A stretch of DNA of 64,000 nt from Nocardioides cremeus (GCF_030518195.1 NZ_JAULSC010000004.1:1-64000), one strand, 5' to 3'. Positions 1-9,314 are shown, numbered from the stretch's first letter. The notes: generated by a model not told the origin, from the sequence alone. Numbers and translations: made by a program.

Positions 1-384
1 GGTCGAGCAGGGAGGAGCGCCAGCGACGAGCGACGCCGAGACCCGTGAGGCCCCGTTGGTCGAGCAGGGAGGAGCGCCAGCGACGAGCGACGCCGAGACC
101 CCGCGAGCACCGCGCTCGCCGTACGCCATGGGGTCACCGGGTTTCGGCGACGCTCGAGCCTTCGGCCCTCGCTGCTCAACCAACGACACGCGGCAGCCCC
201 GTTGGTCGAGCAGGGAGGAGCGCCAGCGACGAGCGACGCCGAGACCCGTGAGGCCCCGTTGGTCGAGCAGGGAGGAGCGCCAGCGACGAGCGACGCCGAG
301 ACCCCGCGAGCACCGCGCTCGCCGTACGCCATGGGCTCACTGGGTTTCGACGACGCTCGAGCCTTCGGCCCTCGCTGCTCAACC
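1..384. repeat. Tandemly duplicated REP-like element (two ~203-bp units, four 43-bp arms)
   Basis: A 43-bp sequence beginning GGTCGAGCAGGGAGGAGCGC lies at 1-43, 58-100, 204-246 and 261-303. A diverged copy in reverse orientation lies at about 140-182 and 343-384, ending in GCTGCTCAACC. The second unit follows the first at a constant 203-bp offset. The forward and reverse arms can fold on each other, so each unit could form an imperfect cruciform or hairpin. Such GGTCGAGCA...GAGACC elements are common between genes in Nocardioides-type genomes. Open frames inside the repeat are not treated as genes. The left boundary may lie outside the window. Confidence 0.85.
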
Positions 385-410
385 TACGGCGGCAAGTTCC
401 GCGCGTGCCT

Positions 411-1691
411 CTAGGTTCGCCGGTGGAAGGTGACCTGGTTGTCGCCGCCTACGTCGGCCTCGTACTCGGGATCATGAATCCGGCGGTGGTGGAACGGGCA
501 CAGCAGCCGTCCGCGGGCCAGGTCGGTGTGGCCGTGACGGGACCAGGGGTCGTCGTGGTGGGCGTGGCACATCGCCGGCGGGGCGTCACAGCCCTTCGCG
601 GTGCAGCCGCCGTCGCGGATGCCCATGGCGATCCGCTGGGCCGGGGTGAAGTACCGCCTCGCGCGTCCCACGTCGAGCGGCTGGCCGCCCCCGCCGAGGA
701 CAACGGGGACGACGCCGGCCTCACAGGCCAGGCGGCGTGCGGTCGCGGCGCTGATCCGGTCGCCGGTGTCGAGCGTGGCCGCCGCCAGACCGCCCTTCAG
801 CGAGTCGAGGGTCATCGTCACCACGACCGTGGCGTTCACCCCGCCTGCCTGGGGCAGGTCGTTGGGATTCAGCCGTTCGACGAGCTCCACGAACGCGGCA
901 CCGAGCCGCTGCGCCGTCGGGCGCCGTACCGGCACCGGCGCCTGCTCGTCCTGCTCACTCCGCCCGCCCGCGTCGTCGGCGGCACGGTTCGCGATCTGGT
1001 GCTTCGGTGCCGCGAACGCCAGCAGTGCCCGCTCCAGCATCTGCCCCACCAGCAGCGGCACCGCGAAGGACCCCTTGATCCGTCCGTGGCCGTCCTCGCG
1101 CATCCGGAACACCGACGACTTCTCGGCCTCGCGCTCCTCGCGGTCCAGCTGCTCGGCCTCCCACGCCTCGGCCACCTCGGGCGCGACCACCTCGAGGATC
1201 CGGCGACCCAGCACCCGCAACGCCTTGGCGTCATGCACCTCCGCGAACGCCACCAGCGCCTTCGCCGCCTGCTCCAACACAGCGGCGTCCAAGTCGTCGG
1301 GCAGCTCGTCCAGGGCAGTGCAGATCACCGACGCCTGCTCCGCGATGACGTCACCGCGACCCAGCGCCTCCCGCACCACGTCGTACCGATCCAGACCCGC
1401 CGCCAGACGCACCTGACGGAACGACTCCCGCTTCGTCGACCGCGTCGCGTTGGAGTGCCACACCGCCACCGAGGGCGACGCATTCGTCTCCGCCACCGCC
1501 ACGCTTTCCGCGTGCACGAGGGTCCGCGACTTCAGCTCGACCACCCTCGCCTCGAGCCGTGCGATGTCGACCATCGCCTCCGCCGTCGCCGCCTGGCCCA
1601 TCGACCAGGTCGGCACCTCGGCGAGCTCGTCGAGCAGCGAGTGCATGCGCGCGACCGCCCCGTTGATGGGGTGCGCCGCGGTGGTGGACAT
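411..1691 (-). CDS. DUF222 / 13E12-type HNH endonuclease domain protein
   Basis: This 426-residue protein has the long helical DUF222 region over residues 1 to about 340 and an HNH nuclease fold at the C-terminus. The probable zinc and catalytic residues are C363, C368, H378-H379 (in CHAHHD), C398, H401-H402 and H406. The family is the actinobacterial REP13E12-like group, present in many copies in Nocardioides and mycobacteria. The physiological role is unknown, and mobility or DNA repair have been suggested. The domain is intact, with no frameshift. It ends 27 bp from the REP-like repeat at the window edge, an association worth noting. The start codon is ATG; a TACTTT box lies only 4 bp upstream, so the true start could be slightly downstream. 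Confidence 0.88.
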   Translation of the reverse strand: MSTTAAHPINGAVARMHSLLDELAEVPTWSMGQAATAEAMVDIARLEARVVELKSRTLVHAESVAVAETNASPSVAVWHSNATRSTKRESFRQVRLAAGLDRYDVVREALGRGDVIAEQASVICTALDELPDDLDAAVLEQAAKALVAFAEVHDAKALRVLGRRILEVVAPEVAEAWEAEQLDREEREAEKSSVFRMREDGHGRIKGSFAVPLLVGQMLERALLAFAAPKHQIANRAADDAGGRSEQDEQAPVPVRRPTAQRLGAAFVELVERLNPNDLPQAGGVNATVVVTMTLDSLKGGLAAATLDTGDRISAATARRLACEAGVVPVVLGGGGQPLDVGRARRYFTPAQRIAMGIRDGGCTAKGCDAPPAMCHAHHDDPWSRHGHTDLARGRLLCPFHHRRIHDPEYEADVGGDNQVTFHRRT

Positions 1692-1849
1692 GAGTAAAGT
1701 ATCTCAGGGCCCACCGACAAAGCACCAGGTCAGAAGCCGTTTTCCACAGGCAGATCGAAACTTTTTTCGAGGCGCTCGAGACGGTGCGGACGTGACCTCT
1801 CGATGGTGCGAAACTGACTGCTCGTCCAGGCAACCGAGAGGCAGCGACC

Positions 1850-2374
1850 ATGTGGGCCACGCGCGCGGAGACGACGCACGACCGCGCCGCCGTACACCGC
1901 GTGCTCATCGCCGCCTTCCCGACAACGGCCGAGGCCGAACTCGTCGACCGTCTCCGCGGTGACCCCGAGGCCTGGATCCCCGAGCTGTCAGTGGTGGCCG
2001 CGGACGAGCGGGGCGAGGTCGTGGCCCTCGCGCTGATGACTCGTTGTCACGTGGGTGGGGACCCCGCGCTCGCGCTCGCGCCCTGCGCCGTCCTGCCCGA
2101 GCACCAGCGGCGCGGGGCGGGCGCCGCGACGATCCGGCACGGGCTGCACGTTGCCGCCGCACGCGGTGAGCGGCTGGTCGTGGTGCTGGGCCACCCCACC
2201 TACTATCCCCGCTTCGGCTTCAGCCCCGCCTCGGCGCTGGGTGTGACTGCCCCGATGGAGGTCCCCGACGACAGCTTCCTCGCACTGCGTCTCGGCGAGG
2301 GCGACCGCAACCCCGGCACCGGCCCCGCCGGTCCCACAGGCACCGTCAGGTACGCCGCGGCCTTCGGCCTGTGA
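1850..2374 (+). CDS. GNAT family N-acetyltransferase (YhbS-like)
   Basis: This is a 174-residue single-domain acyl-CoA-dependent N-acetyltransferase. The acetyl-CoA binding segment is visible at about residues 78-95, where PEHQRRGAGAATI matches the Q/RxxGxG/A motif. It is followed by a GHPTYYPRFGF segment typical of the YhbS-like subgroup. The substrate cannot be predicted. The purine-rich GAGAGGCAG just before the ATG supports this start. The gene is convergent with the following amidohydrolase gene, with stop codons only a few bases apart, and it shows no operon partner. Confidence 0.85.
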   Translation: MWATRAETTHDRAAVHRVLIAAFPTTAEAELVDRLRGDPEAWIPELSVVAADERGEVVALALMTRCHVGGDPALALAPCAVLPEHQRRGAGAATIRHGLHVAAARGERLVVVLGHPTYYPRFGFSPASALGVTAPMEVPDDSFLALRLGEGDRNPGTGPAGPTGTVRYAAAFGL

Positions 2375-2380
2375 CCGGCC

Positions 2381-4042
2381 TCAGTCGCGGCGGTAGACCT
2401 CCGAGCCCCGCGCCCAGGCGGTGACAGGCTCGGCGGAGCCGATCTCGTCCTCGTGCAGGTCGAAGGGGTCACGGTCGAGCACCAGCACGTCGGCGGAGGC
2501 GCCGACGCGCAGGTTGCCGGAGTCCTCCTGGTGGTTCGCGTGGGCGGCACCGCTGGTGTAGGCCTGCAGCGCCTGGAGCAGGGTGAGCCCCTGGTCGTCG
2601 CGCATCGGCGGCTCCTCGTCGCTCTCGTCGGTGCTGCGCGAGGAGCGGTTGACCAGCACGTGGATGCCCTCCATCGGGTCGGGCGGGTTGATCGGCCAGT
2701 CCGAGCCGCCGGCCACCAGCGCCCCGCTGTCGACGATGTCGGCGAAGGGGTACTGCCAGTCGAGGCGCTCGTCATCGAGGTAGGGCTTGACCATCTGCAC
2801 GGCGGGGGTGTTGTAGCGCGCCCACATGCCCTCGACGTTGGCGATCGCGCCGAGCAGTCGGAAGCGGTTGCGGTCGACCGGCGCGACCAGCTGGAGGTGC
2901 GCGAGCTGGTGGCGCTGGTTGCTCCAGCCGTGGCGGCGTCGCGCGGCCTCGATGGCGTCCAGCGAGGTGCGCACGGCCCGGTCGCCCAGGGCGTGGAAGT
3001 GTGCCTGGAAGCCGGCGGCGTCGAGCGCGCACACGGCCTCGTCGAGCTGCTCGGGCTCCATGAACGCCAGCCCCCGCTCGCCGCCCGCGCAGGGGCAGCG
3101 GGCGCCGCCGAGGTAGGGCTCGTCGACGGCCATGGTGAGGGTCTCGGAGACCCCGTCGACCATCAGCTTGACCGACCCGGCGTCGAGGCCGGCCTCGCCG
3201 AGGCGGGCCCGCTCGGCCTCCAGCTCCTCGATCTGCTCGACACCACGGTTGCGGTCCCACCACAGCGCCAACCGCACCCGCGCGGTCAGCTCGTCGGCCT
3301 CCACGAGGTCGAGGTAGGCCTGGGTCGGGTCGTCGATGCCGGCGTACCCGCCGACCAGGGCGTCCTGCCAGCCGACGATGCCCCACGAGTGCAGGTGCGC
3401 CTCGGCGTCGCGCAGCGCAGCGTGCTTCTCCTCGCGCGTGGTGTCGACCAGGCGGTGCACCAGCAGCGCCGCGGCCTCGCGCAGCGTGCCGGTGGGGTTC
3501 CCGTCGGCGTCGCGCTCGATCCACCCGTCCGGCGGGTCGGGGGTGTCGCGGTCGATGCCGGCCAGCTCGAGGGCGCGGGTGTTGACCCACGCGTTGTGGT
3601 GGTCGTTGCTGGGCAGGAACGCCGGACGGTGCGGCACGACGCGGTCGAGCATCTCGGCGGTCGGGCCGGTGCTCGCGTCGAAGTCGTCCAGCGACCACCC
3701 ACCGCCACGGAACCACCGGTCGCCGACGTCGCCCTGCTCGGCGACGCAGTCGGCGATCTTCTCGAGGCACGCCTCGGCCCCGGTGCAGTCGGTCAGCAGC
3801 GCGCTGCGCAGCTCGAGCCCGCCGATGAGCGGATGGATGTGGGCGTCGTGGAAGGCCGGCATCACCAGGCCGCCGCCGGCGTCGACCTCCTCGGCCCGAC
3901 GGCCACCGGCCGCCATCTCCTCCCGCACCCGGTCGAGAGGACCCACCGCGTAGATCCTGCTGCCGCGCACGCCCACGGCGTGGTCGTGGTGGTACTTCAG
4001 CCCGTCGAAGAGCCGTCCGTTGGCGAAGATCAGGTCGCTCAT
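2381..4042 (-). CDS. Amidohydrolase, YtcJ-like (amidohydrolase_3 family)
   Basis: This 553-residue metal-dependent hydrolase has full family length. The metal-binding HxH is H68/H70 in FHDAHIHP. The lysine in SVKLMVDG is the candidate carboxylated bridging residue, and later ligands are seen in FHALGD, the HLQL segment and GSDWPIN (Asp). There is no signal peptide, so it is cytoplasmic. The family hydrolyses exocyclic C-N bonds of amides or formamides, and the substrate here is unknown. It lies 46 bp downstream of the large phosphatase-regulator gene on the same strand and may be co-transcribed with it, but no functional link is evident. Confidence 0.85.
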   Translation of the reverse strand: MSDLIFANGRLFDGLKYHHDHAVGVRGSRIYAVGPLDRVREEMAAGGRRAEEVDAGGGLVMPAFHDAHIHPLIGGLELRSALLTDCTGAEACLEKIADCVAEQGDVGDRWFRGGGWSLDDFDASTGPTAEMLDRVVPHRPAFLPSNDHHNAWVNTRALELAGIDRDTPDPPDGWIERDADGNPTGTLREAAALLVHRLVDTTREEKHAALRDAEAHLHSWGIVGWQDALVGGYAGIDDPTQAYLDLVEADELTARVRLALWWDRNRGVEQIEELEAERARLGEAGLDAGSVKLMVDGVSETLTMAVDEPYLGGARCPCAGGERGLAFMEPEQLDEAVCALDAAGFQAHFHALGDRAVRTSLDAIEAARRRHGWSNQRHQLAHLQLVAPVDRNRFRLLGAIANVEGMWARYNTPAVQMVKPYLDDERLDWQYPFADIVDSGALVAGGSDWPINPPDPMEGIHVLVNRSSRSTDESDEEPPMRDDQGLTLLQALQAYTSGAAHANHQEDSGNLRVGASADVLVLDRDPFDLHEDEIGSAEPVTAWARGSEVYRRD

Positions 4043-4088
4043 TGCTGCCCCGTCCGGTGGAGATCGGTCTCGCTCGGTCCCGGCGAGC

Positions 4089-7000
4089 CTAGGCCCGCGG
4101 AGGGGGTGAGGCGGGGCCCCGGGGCGGCCAGGCCGCCCACCCCACGGCGTCGGCGCCCTCCTCCAGCTGGGCCCGCACCTGCTCGATCATCCACTCCCGC
4201 AGGAGCACGACGTCGGGCTCGGCCCGCACGGTGAGCATCCGCTCGTCGTCGGGGCCCTCGTCGAAGAGCGCGAGCAGGTCGTGCAGCCGGGCGGCCCCGA
4301 CCGCCGCCGAGGCCGGCAGCTCGACCGTCACGTCGAGCTCCGCGAGACCTCGCGCGTGCGCCTCCTCGACCGCCAGCCGGGTGCCGCGGCGCAGGGGCGC
4401 GAAGGCGCTCAGCAGCTCGCGCACCTCGTCTATCGAGGCGAGGCCGGGGTCGAGCACGTGGGTGGCCGAGAGCAGCTGCAGGTCGCGGACGAGCTCGTCG
4501 ATGTGCTCGTCCTGACGCAGCCACAGCCGCACCGGGCAGCCACGCAGGAGCACCGGCGACGTCTCCGCGGGGCCGCCGTCCTCCGGCTCGACGCCGACCG
4601 GCCCCGGAGGCGAGTCGGGTGGGCGCACCGGCCTGTCGGCACGCTCGTCGAGCAACCGCGCCCAGACCCTCGTCCCACCGGGGAAGCGCTCGACGCCCCA
4701 GTCGTCGGCCAGCACCGAGACGATGCCGAGACCACGCCCGGTCGTGGGCTCGCCGTACGACGGGTCGTCGGGCTCCGCGACCAGGCGCGGCACCACGGCC
4801 TCGGCCGGGACGACGCCCTCGTCGCTCACCGACACCGTGACCGCGCCGTGGTCCAGGCGCACCGAGACGTCCATCGACACGCCCTGGCTGTGCAGCGCGG
4901 CGTTGGCGGCCAGCTCGCCCACGCAGAGCTCGGCGTCGTCGACCAGCTCGACGTCACGCCCGCGCAGCGTCTCGCGGACGAAGCGGCGCGCTCCGGGGAC
5001 GCTCGAGGGGTCGGCCGGGAACCGTGTCCGCACGATCCGACCGCTCAGCAGGGTCCTGCCGGCGGCGGCCCCCTCGGCACCGTCGGGGCCCTCGGCACCG
5101 GTGCCCGTCCTGCCGTCCCGGGGCGGCGGCGACCCGTCCTGCTCGTGCAGCCGGACCGCCACCAGCGCGATGTCGTCCTCCCGGACGCTCGGCACCATCC
5201 GCACCAGCAACCGGTCGCAGAGCTCGTCGAGCGGGCAGTCGAGCGCAGCCAGGCTCGCCAGCTCGCGCCGCAGCCGGTCGAGCCCCACGTCGAGGTCCTC
5301 GCCGCGCCGCTCGACCAGCCCGTCGGTGAACAGCACCACCGTCGAGCCGCGCGGCAGCACCGCCTGGTGCTCGCCCCGCTCGGCGTCGGGGTCGAGGCCC
5401 AGCAGCAGGTCGGGGTCGTCGGTGCTCAGCAGGTCGACGGAGCCGTCGGGGGCCAGGACGACCGGCGGCGGGTGCCCGGCGTTCGACCACCGCAGGCGGG
5501 TCACGCCCTCCTCGACCTCCGCGGGGGTCTGCTCGAGGCGGGCCAGCACCGCGGTGGCGGTCGTGTCGACGCCCAGGGTGTCGAGGGCCCGGTCGACCCC
5601 GTGCAGCACGTCGGCGGGCCCCTGCCCGCTGAAGACCGAGATCCCGCGCAGCAGGTTGCGCACCTGCCCCATCGCGGCCGCGGCGGCGGTGTCGTGGCCC
5701 ACCACGTCACCGATGACCAGCATGGTGGCTCCGGCGTCCTGGACGAAGGCGTCGTACCAGTCGCCGCCCACCTGGGCGGTCTCGGCGGCGGCCTCGTAGC
5801 GCACCACGATCTCGAGGTGGTCGGGCTGCGGGGGCGCGGTGAGCAGACTGCGCTGCAGGCCCTCGGCGAGGTCGCGCTGCTCGGCGAAGAGCCGGGCGTT
5901 GTCGACGGCCAGTCCGGCGCGCTCGGCGACCTGGGCGAGGGTGTCGAGGTCGTCGCCGCTGAAGGCGCCGCTCGAGGGGTCGCGCAGCACCGTGAGCAGC
6001 CCGACCACGCGGTCGCGTCCGCGCAGGGTGACGACCGCGACGTGCTCGGGTGCGAGCCGGCGGACCAGGTCGGTCACCTCGCCCTCCTCGAAGACGGCGC
6101 AGAGCCCCTCGGTCGCGCCGGGGGCGACGATCGGACGGTCGGCGGCCAGCACCGCGGGCATGAAGGACTGGTCGACCAGGCGCGAGAGCCGCACCTCGGC
6201 GAACCGGTCGACGAGGGGCTGCGACTCCCGGTCGCGGTGCCAGCCGCCGACGTCGCGCAGACCGGGGAGCCGCCCCTCGTGGCCGGGCTCCTCGACCAGC
6301 GTGCCGACGCACCAGTCCCCCAGCCCCGGCACGACCAGGGCGCCCAGCCGCGCGAGCGCCTCCTCGAGGTCGAGGGTGCCACCGAGCTGCTCGGTCACGG
6401 AGGCCACCAGCGCGTCGCGCCGCGCGGTGCGCGCCACCTGCTCCTGAGCGCGGTGCCGGGCGGTGACGTCGACGAAGTAGACCGCCAGGCCGTCGGGGTT
6501 GGGCCAGGCCCGCACCTCGTACCAGGCGTCGAGCGGCTCTGGGTAGTAGGCGTCGAAGGCGACCGGCTCACCGGTGCGGGCGGAGAGGCGGTAGTGGTGC
6601 TCGAAGTCGCTGCCGACGGCGGCGGGGAAGCAGACCCAGATGTCCTGGCCGGCCAGCTCGTCACGGCTGCGGCCGAGCAGCCGCTCGGCCTCGCCGTTGA
6701 GGTAGGAGAAGCGCCAGCTGCGGTCCAGCTGGAAGAAGGCGGTGGGCATCGACTCCAGCACCCGGGCTACGCGGGCCTCGCCCTCCTGCACGGCCGTGGT
6801 GTCGTACGCCGCACCCAGCACGCGCAGCGCCCGCCCGCCGCCGTCTCCGAGCCCGCGCCCACGCGCGCCGATCCAGCGCACCCGGCCGTCGGGAAGGTGG
6901 ATGCGGTACTCGGCGGCGTACTCGCCGCAGGTGGCGATGGCGCGCTCGAGGGCGGCGGTGACGCGGGGCCGGTCCTCGGCGTCGACCATGTCGGTGAAGG

Positions 7001-7676
7001 CATCGATGGTGCCGCCGAACGTGTCGGGGGCGAGGCCGAAGAGCTCGAGGAGCCGGTCGTCGAAGCGCAGCTCGCCGGTGGTCAGGTCCCACTCCCAGGC
7101 GCCCACCCCAGCCGCGTCGGTCGCGAGCCGCCAGGCCACCTGCTGCGCCTCGTAGTCGGAGCCCAGCGCAGCCAGCTCGAGGTCCCCGACCACCGCCTCG
7201 GCCAGCCGTTGGAGGGTGCTCTCGTCGAGCTCCGACCAGTCGCGCGGCTCCGGGTCGTAGACGCACAGTGCGCCCACGACCTGACCGCCGGAGACCACCA
7301 GGGGGACCCCCAGGTAGGCCCCGACCGCGCCGGAGACGACCGGCGGCAGCGCCCGGACCCGCGGGTCCGTGCCGGCCGAGGGCACCACGAGCGGCGCACC
7401 GAGCCCGACGGTGACCGTGCACAGGGAGTCCGCGGCCGGGGTCTCCACGCCGACGGCGGCGCTGCCGGCACCATGGCCGCCGACCACGACCTGGGTCTCA
7501 CCGATCAGCGAGACCTGGGCGGACCCCGCGTCGAGCAGCGCCGCGGCCAGCTCGCACAGGCGGTCGAGCGAGGAGCTGCGTCCGCTGCCGACGACCAGGC
7601 GGCGTACGACCGCGGTCCGCACGTCGGGCGTGGAGCCCGCGCGGTGCGGGACCCCGGACGAGCCCGTCGATGCCAT
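4089..7676 (-). CDS. Multidomain GAF/PAS/PP2C (RsbU-type) phosphatase with C-terminal RsbW-like ATPase
   Basis: This 1195-residue cytoplasmic signalling protein appears to combine two opposing activities of a partner-switching system. Approximate domain order: GAF (25-170), PAS (180-300), PAS (305-420), GAF (435-625), PP2C/SpoIIE phosphatase (640-860), HATPase_c anti-sigma-like kinase (905-1040) and a conserved C-terminal module (1060-1185). The PP2C shows GGDWYDAF, GDVVGHD, FTDGLVE and DDIAL. The ATPase shows an N-box with ELAANAALHSQG and a GRGLGIV box. The likely substrate is a STAS anti-anti-sigma protein, such as the one encoded at 34830-35168. The ATG at 7676 is chosen because GTGGAGG stands 7 bp upstream; an upstream in-frame ATG lacks such a site. 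Confidence 0.9.
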   Translation of the reverse strand: MASTGSSGVPHRAGSTPDVRTAVVRRLVVGSGRSSSLDRLCELAAALLDAGSAQVSLIGETQVVVGGHGAGSAAVGVETPAADSLCTVTVGLGAPLVVPSAGTDPRVRALPPVVSGAVGAYLGVPLVVSGGQVVGALCVYDPEPRDWSELDESTLQRLAEAVVGDLELAALGSDYEAQQVAWRLATDAAGVGAWEWDLTTGELRFDDRLLELFGLAPDTFGGTIDAFTDMVDAEDRPRVTAALERAIATCGEYAAEYRIHLPDGRVRWIGARGRGLGDGGGRALRVLGAAYDTTAVQEGEARVARVLESMPTAFFQLDRSWRFSYLNGEAERLLGRSRDELAGQDIWVCFPAAVGSDFEHHYRLSARTGEPVAFDAYYPEPLDAWYEVRAWPNPDGLAVYFVDVTARHRAQEQVARTARRDALVASVTEQLGGTLDLEEALARLGALVVPGLGDWCVGTLVEEPGHEGRLPGLRDVGGWHRDRESQPLVDRFAEVRLSRLVDQSFMPAVLAADRPIVAPGATEGLCAVFEEGEVTDLVRRLAPEHVAVVTLRGRDRVVGLLTVLRDPSSGAFSGDDLDTLAQVAERAGLAVDNARLFAEQRDLAEGLQRSLLTAPPQPDHLEIVVRYEAAAETAQVGGDWYDAFVQDAGATMLVIGDVVGHDTAAAAAMGQVRNLLRGISVFSGQGPADVLHGVDRALDTLGVDTTATAVLARLEQTPAEVEEGVTRLRWSNAGHPPPVVLAPDGSVDLLSTDDPDLLLGLDPDAERGEHQAVLPRGSTVVLFTDGLVERRGEDLDVGLDRLRRELASLAALDCPLDELCDRLLVRMVPSVREDDIALVAVRLHEQDGSPPPRDGRTGTGAEGPDGAEGAAAGRTLLSGRIVRTRFPADPSSVPGARRFVRETLRGRDVELVDDAELCVGELAANAALHSQGVSMDVSVRLDHGAVTVSVSDEGVVPAEAVVPRLVAEPDDPSYGEPTTGRGLGIVSVLADDWGVERFPGGTRVWARLLDERADRPVRPPDSPPGPVGVEPEDGGPAETSPVLLRGCPVRLWLRQDEHIDELVRDLQLLSATHVLDPGLASIDEVRELLSAFAPLRRGTRLAVEEAHARGLAELDVTVELPASAAVGAARLHDLLALFDEGPDDERMLTVRAEPDVVLLREWMIEQVRAQLEEGADAVGWAAWPPRGPASPPPRA

Positions 7677-7795
7677 CGTCGTGCCTCCACGCTCGCGGAG
7701 GCGGGCCTCCCCGCGCGTCCTGCGCGGCACCGGATCTTAACCGGAGGAGGGCGGCGGCACCTCGCCCCTGCGGAGGGGCGCTGCGGTCCGTCCCC

Positions 7796-8194
7796 TCAGG
7801 ACGGCAGGGCGGTCCCGCGCGCGAGGTGGTCCGTCAGGGCCCGGCGACTGACGGCCTCGGTGGTCAGGAGCGTCAGCCGCGGCGAGAGGGCCTCGCCCTG
7901 CAACCGCCGCGACACCCCGTGCACGAGCGCCGTCACGTCGTGTCCGTCGACCGCGCCGGTGTACTCGGCGGCGAGGCCGGCGGCCAGCTCGTCCTCCGCG
8001 GCCGTGGCGACCTCGTCGACGACCGGGTAGGAGGCGGCCGTCGCCCCGTCGGCCTCGGCGGCGGGCAGCGGACCCGCCAGGACGGTCGCGCCGACGAGCG
8101 CCACGGTGACGGCGGCGCGCTTGCCGCGCCCCGGGACGGAGCGGATCGCAGCGGCGACGCGGGCGGACCTGCGGGGACGGGCTGGCGATGTCAT
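7796..8194 (-). CDS. Small exported protein, function unknown
   Basis: This 132-residue product has an Arg-rich N-terminus followed by a hydrophobic segment (about residues 27-45, AAVTVALVGATVLAG) and an Ala-rich stretch suitable for signal-peptidase cleavage. The mature part is an acidic Ala/Leu-rich helical region without a recognised motif. The frame can be extended upstream, but only from this ATG does the protein start with a credible signal peptide. No clear ribosome-binding site is seen. I do not recognise the family. It lies between the signalling gene and the divergent nitrilase cluster. Confidence 0.55.
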   Translation of the reverse strand: MTSPARPRRSARVAAAIRSVPGRGKRAAVTVALVGATVLAGPLPAAEADGATAASYPVVDEVATAAEDELAAGLAAEYTGAVDGHDVTALVHGVSRRLQGEALSPRLTLLTTEAVSRRALTDHLARGTALPS

Positions 8195-8348
8195 GCACCG
8201 AGCGTGCGGCACCGACCTGACAGTGGCCTGATGATCCACCGTGAGTCCCCTACGGACCGCACCGGTGCCGCCGTCCGTGTCCAGGAGCCCCCCGGTCGAG
8301 ACCACCGGGCCGGGGGGAGAAGACGGCTGCCGCCCCCGCAACCAGGAT

Positions 8349-8377
8349 TTTACAGACCAGGTAGCACCCCGTATTCC
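8349..8377 (+). promoter_or_regulatory. Candidate promoter of the Nit1C-type cluster
   Basis: TTTACA (8349-8354, five of six to TTGACA) and TATTCC (8372-8377) are separated by 17 bp, about 45 bp before the first cluster gene. The -10 match is weak (three of six). Just downstream, CTCAACCAGGCTGAAAC (8381-8397) contains AC-N9-AC, the core spacing of actinobacterial GlnR boxes. Nothing else is seen in the 226-bp gap. Confidence 0.35.
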
Positions 8378-8420
8378 TGTCTCAACCAGGCTGAAACATG
8401 TCCGCGGTGGACTTCTCGAC

Positions 8421-9248
8421 ATGCCCACCGCCGCCCACGACGCCCATCGGCACATCGGCCGGTTGCCGTCGTACCCGTTCTACGGCGGCCCACCGATCAG
8501 CCCCGACACCACCGCCCGCGAGAGCGTGGCCGAGCTCTTCGCCGACCTCGACGCAGAGCGCACCGAGCGGGCGCTGGTGCTCCCCAACTACGGCGTCCCC
8601 GACCCCGACGTGGCCTTCGGGCTCAACCACCTCGCCCTGGAGGCCGCGCAGGCCGACGACCGGGTGCGCTGCGGCCTGTGGGTCTCGCCCAAGGGCAGCG
8701 ACAGCGAGCGCAACACCGCGTCCCTGGCCCTGGCCGGTGAGGAGGGGGTCGCCGCGCTGAAGACCAGCTTCCTCCTCGGCGGCGCCGTCGACGCCGAGGA
8801 CTCGGCCGAGGAGCTCGAGCGGATCTTCACCGTCGCCGCCGAGCGCGACCTCGTGGTCCACGTGCACACCTCCCCCGGCGCCGCGAGCGACGTGGACCAG
8901 GTCGGGAGGCTGGTGGAGGCCTACGGGGCACGGACCCGCATCCACCTGGTCCACCTCGGCGGCGGGATGAGCGGGCACATGAAGCTCATCGGCGGAAGGT
9001 TCTTCGACTGGATCGAGCGCGGCCTGCAGGTCTACACCGACACCTCCTGGGCCATCGGCTTCGCGCCGGCCTGGCTGTGCCAGGAGATCCAGCGGCGCGG
9101 CATCGGCCACGACCGCGTCCTCTTCGCCACCGACACCCCCTGGGGCGACCACGCCGGCGAGCACGCCCGGCTGGCCGCCGCCACCGACGACCCCGAGCTC
9201 ACCGACGCGCTCTTCCGGGGCAACTTCGAGGCCCTCTACGGGTCCTGA
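8421..9248 (+). CDS. Amidohydrolase (TIM-barrel, amidohydrolase_2 type) leading the Nit1C-like cluster
   Basis: This 275-residue predicted metal-dependent hydrolase or decarboxylase has the motif HDAHRHIG at the extreme N-terminus (H9 and H11 as metal ligands). VHVHTSPG, HLVHLGGG and FATDTPWGDH provide further His and Asp ligands. The ATG at 8421 is preferred over upstream in-frame starts because the HxH then lies near residue 10, as is normal for the family. It precedes the Sll0783-like gene by 66 bp on the same strand and is probably part of the cluster. The classic Nit1C set does not require such a gene, so it may be a lineage-specific step acting on a product or by-product of the pathway. 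Confidence 0.8.
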   Translation: MPTAAHDAHRHIGRLPSYPFYGGPPISPDTTARESVAELFADLDAERTERALVLPNYGVPDPDVAFGLNHLALEAAQADDRVRCGLWVSPKGSDSERNTASLALAGEEGVAALKTSFLLGGAVDAEDSAEELERIFTVAAERDLVVHVHTSPGAASDVDQVGRLVEAYGARTRIHLVHLGGGMSGHMKLIGGRFFDWIERGLQVYTDTSWAIGFAPAWLCQEIQRRGIGHDRVLFATDTPWGDHAGEHARLAAATDDPELTDALFRGNFEALYGS

Positions 9249-9314
9249 GGCGCACGACCAGCAGCACCTGCACGTCGACCACCCGCACCCACCTCTCACC
9301 ACCAGGAGACGCAC

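Noticed and set aside
45..433. Short open frames in the first 430 bases
   Set aside because: They are translations of the REP-like repeat, duplicated with it, and show no ribosome-binding site.
4281..8030. A 1249-codon open frame on the plus strand
   Set aside because: It is antisense to the GAF/PAS/PP2C gene, rich in Arg, His and Pro and without any domain; long antisense frames are expected at this GC content.
7737..8198. An alternative frame overlapping the small exported protein
   Set aside because: It is Arg-rich without a signal peptide or motif, whereas the chosen frame has a clear signal peptide.
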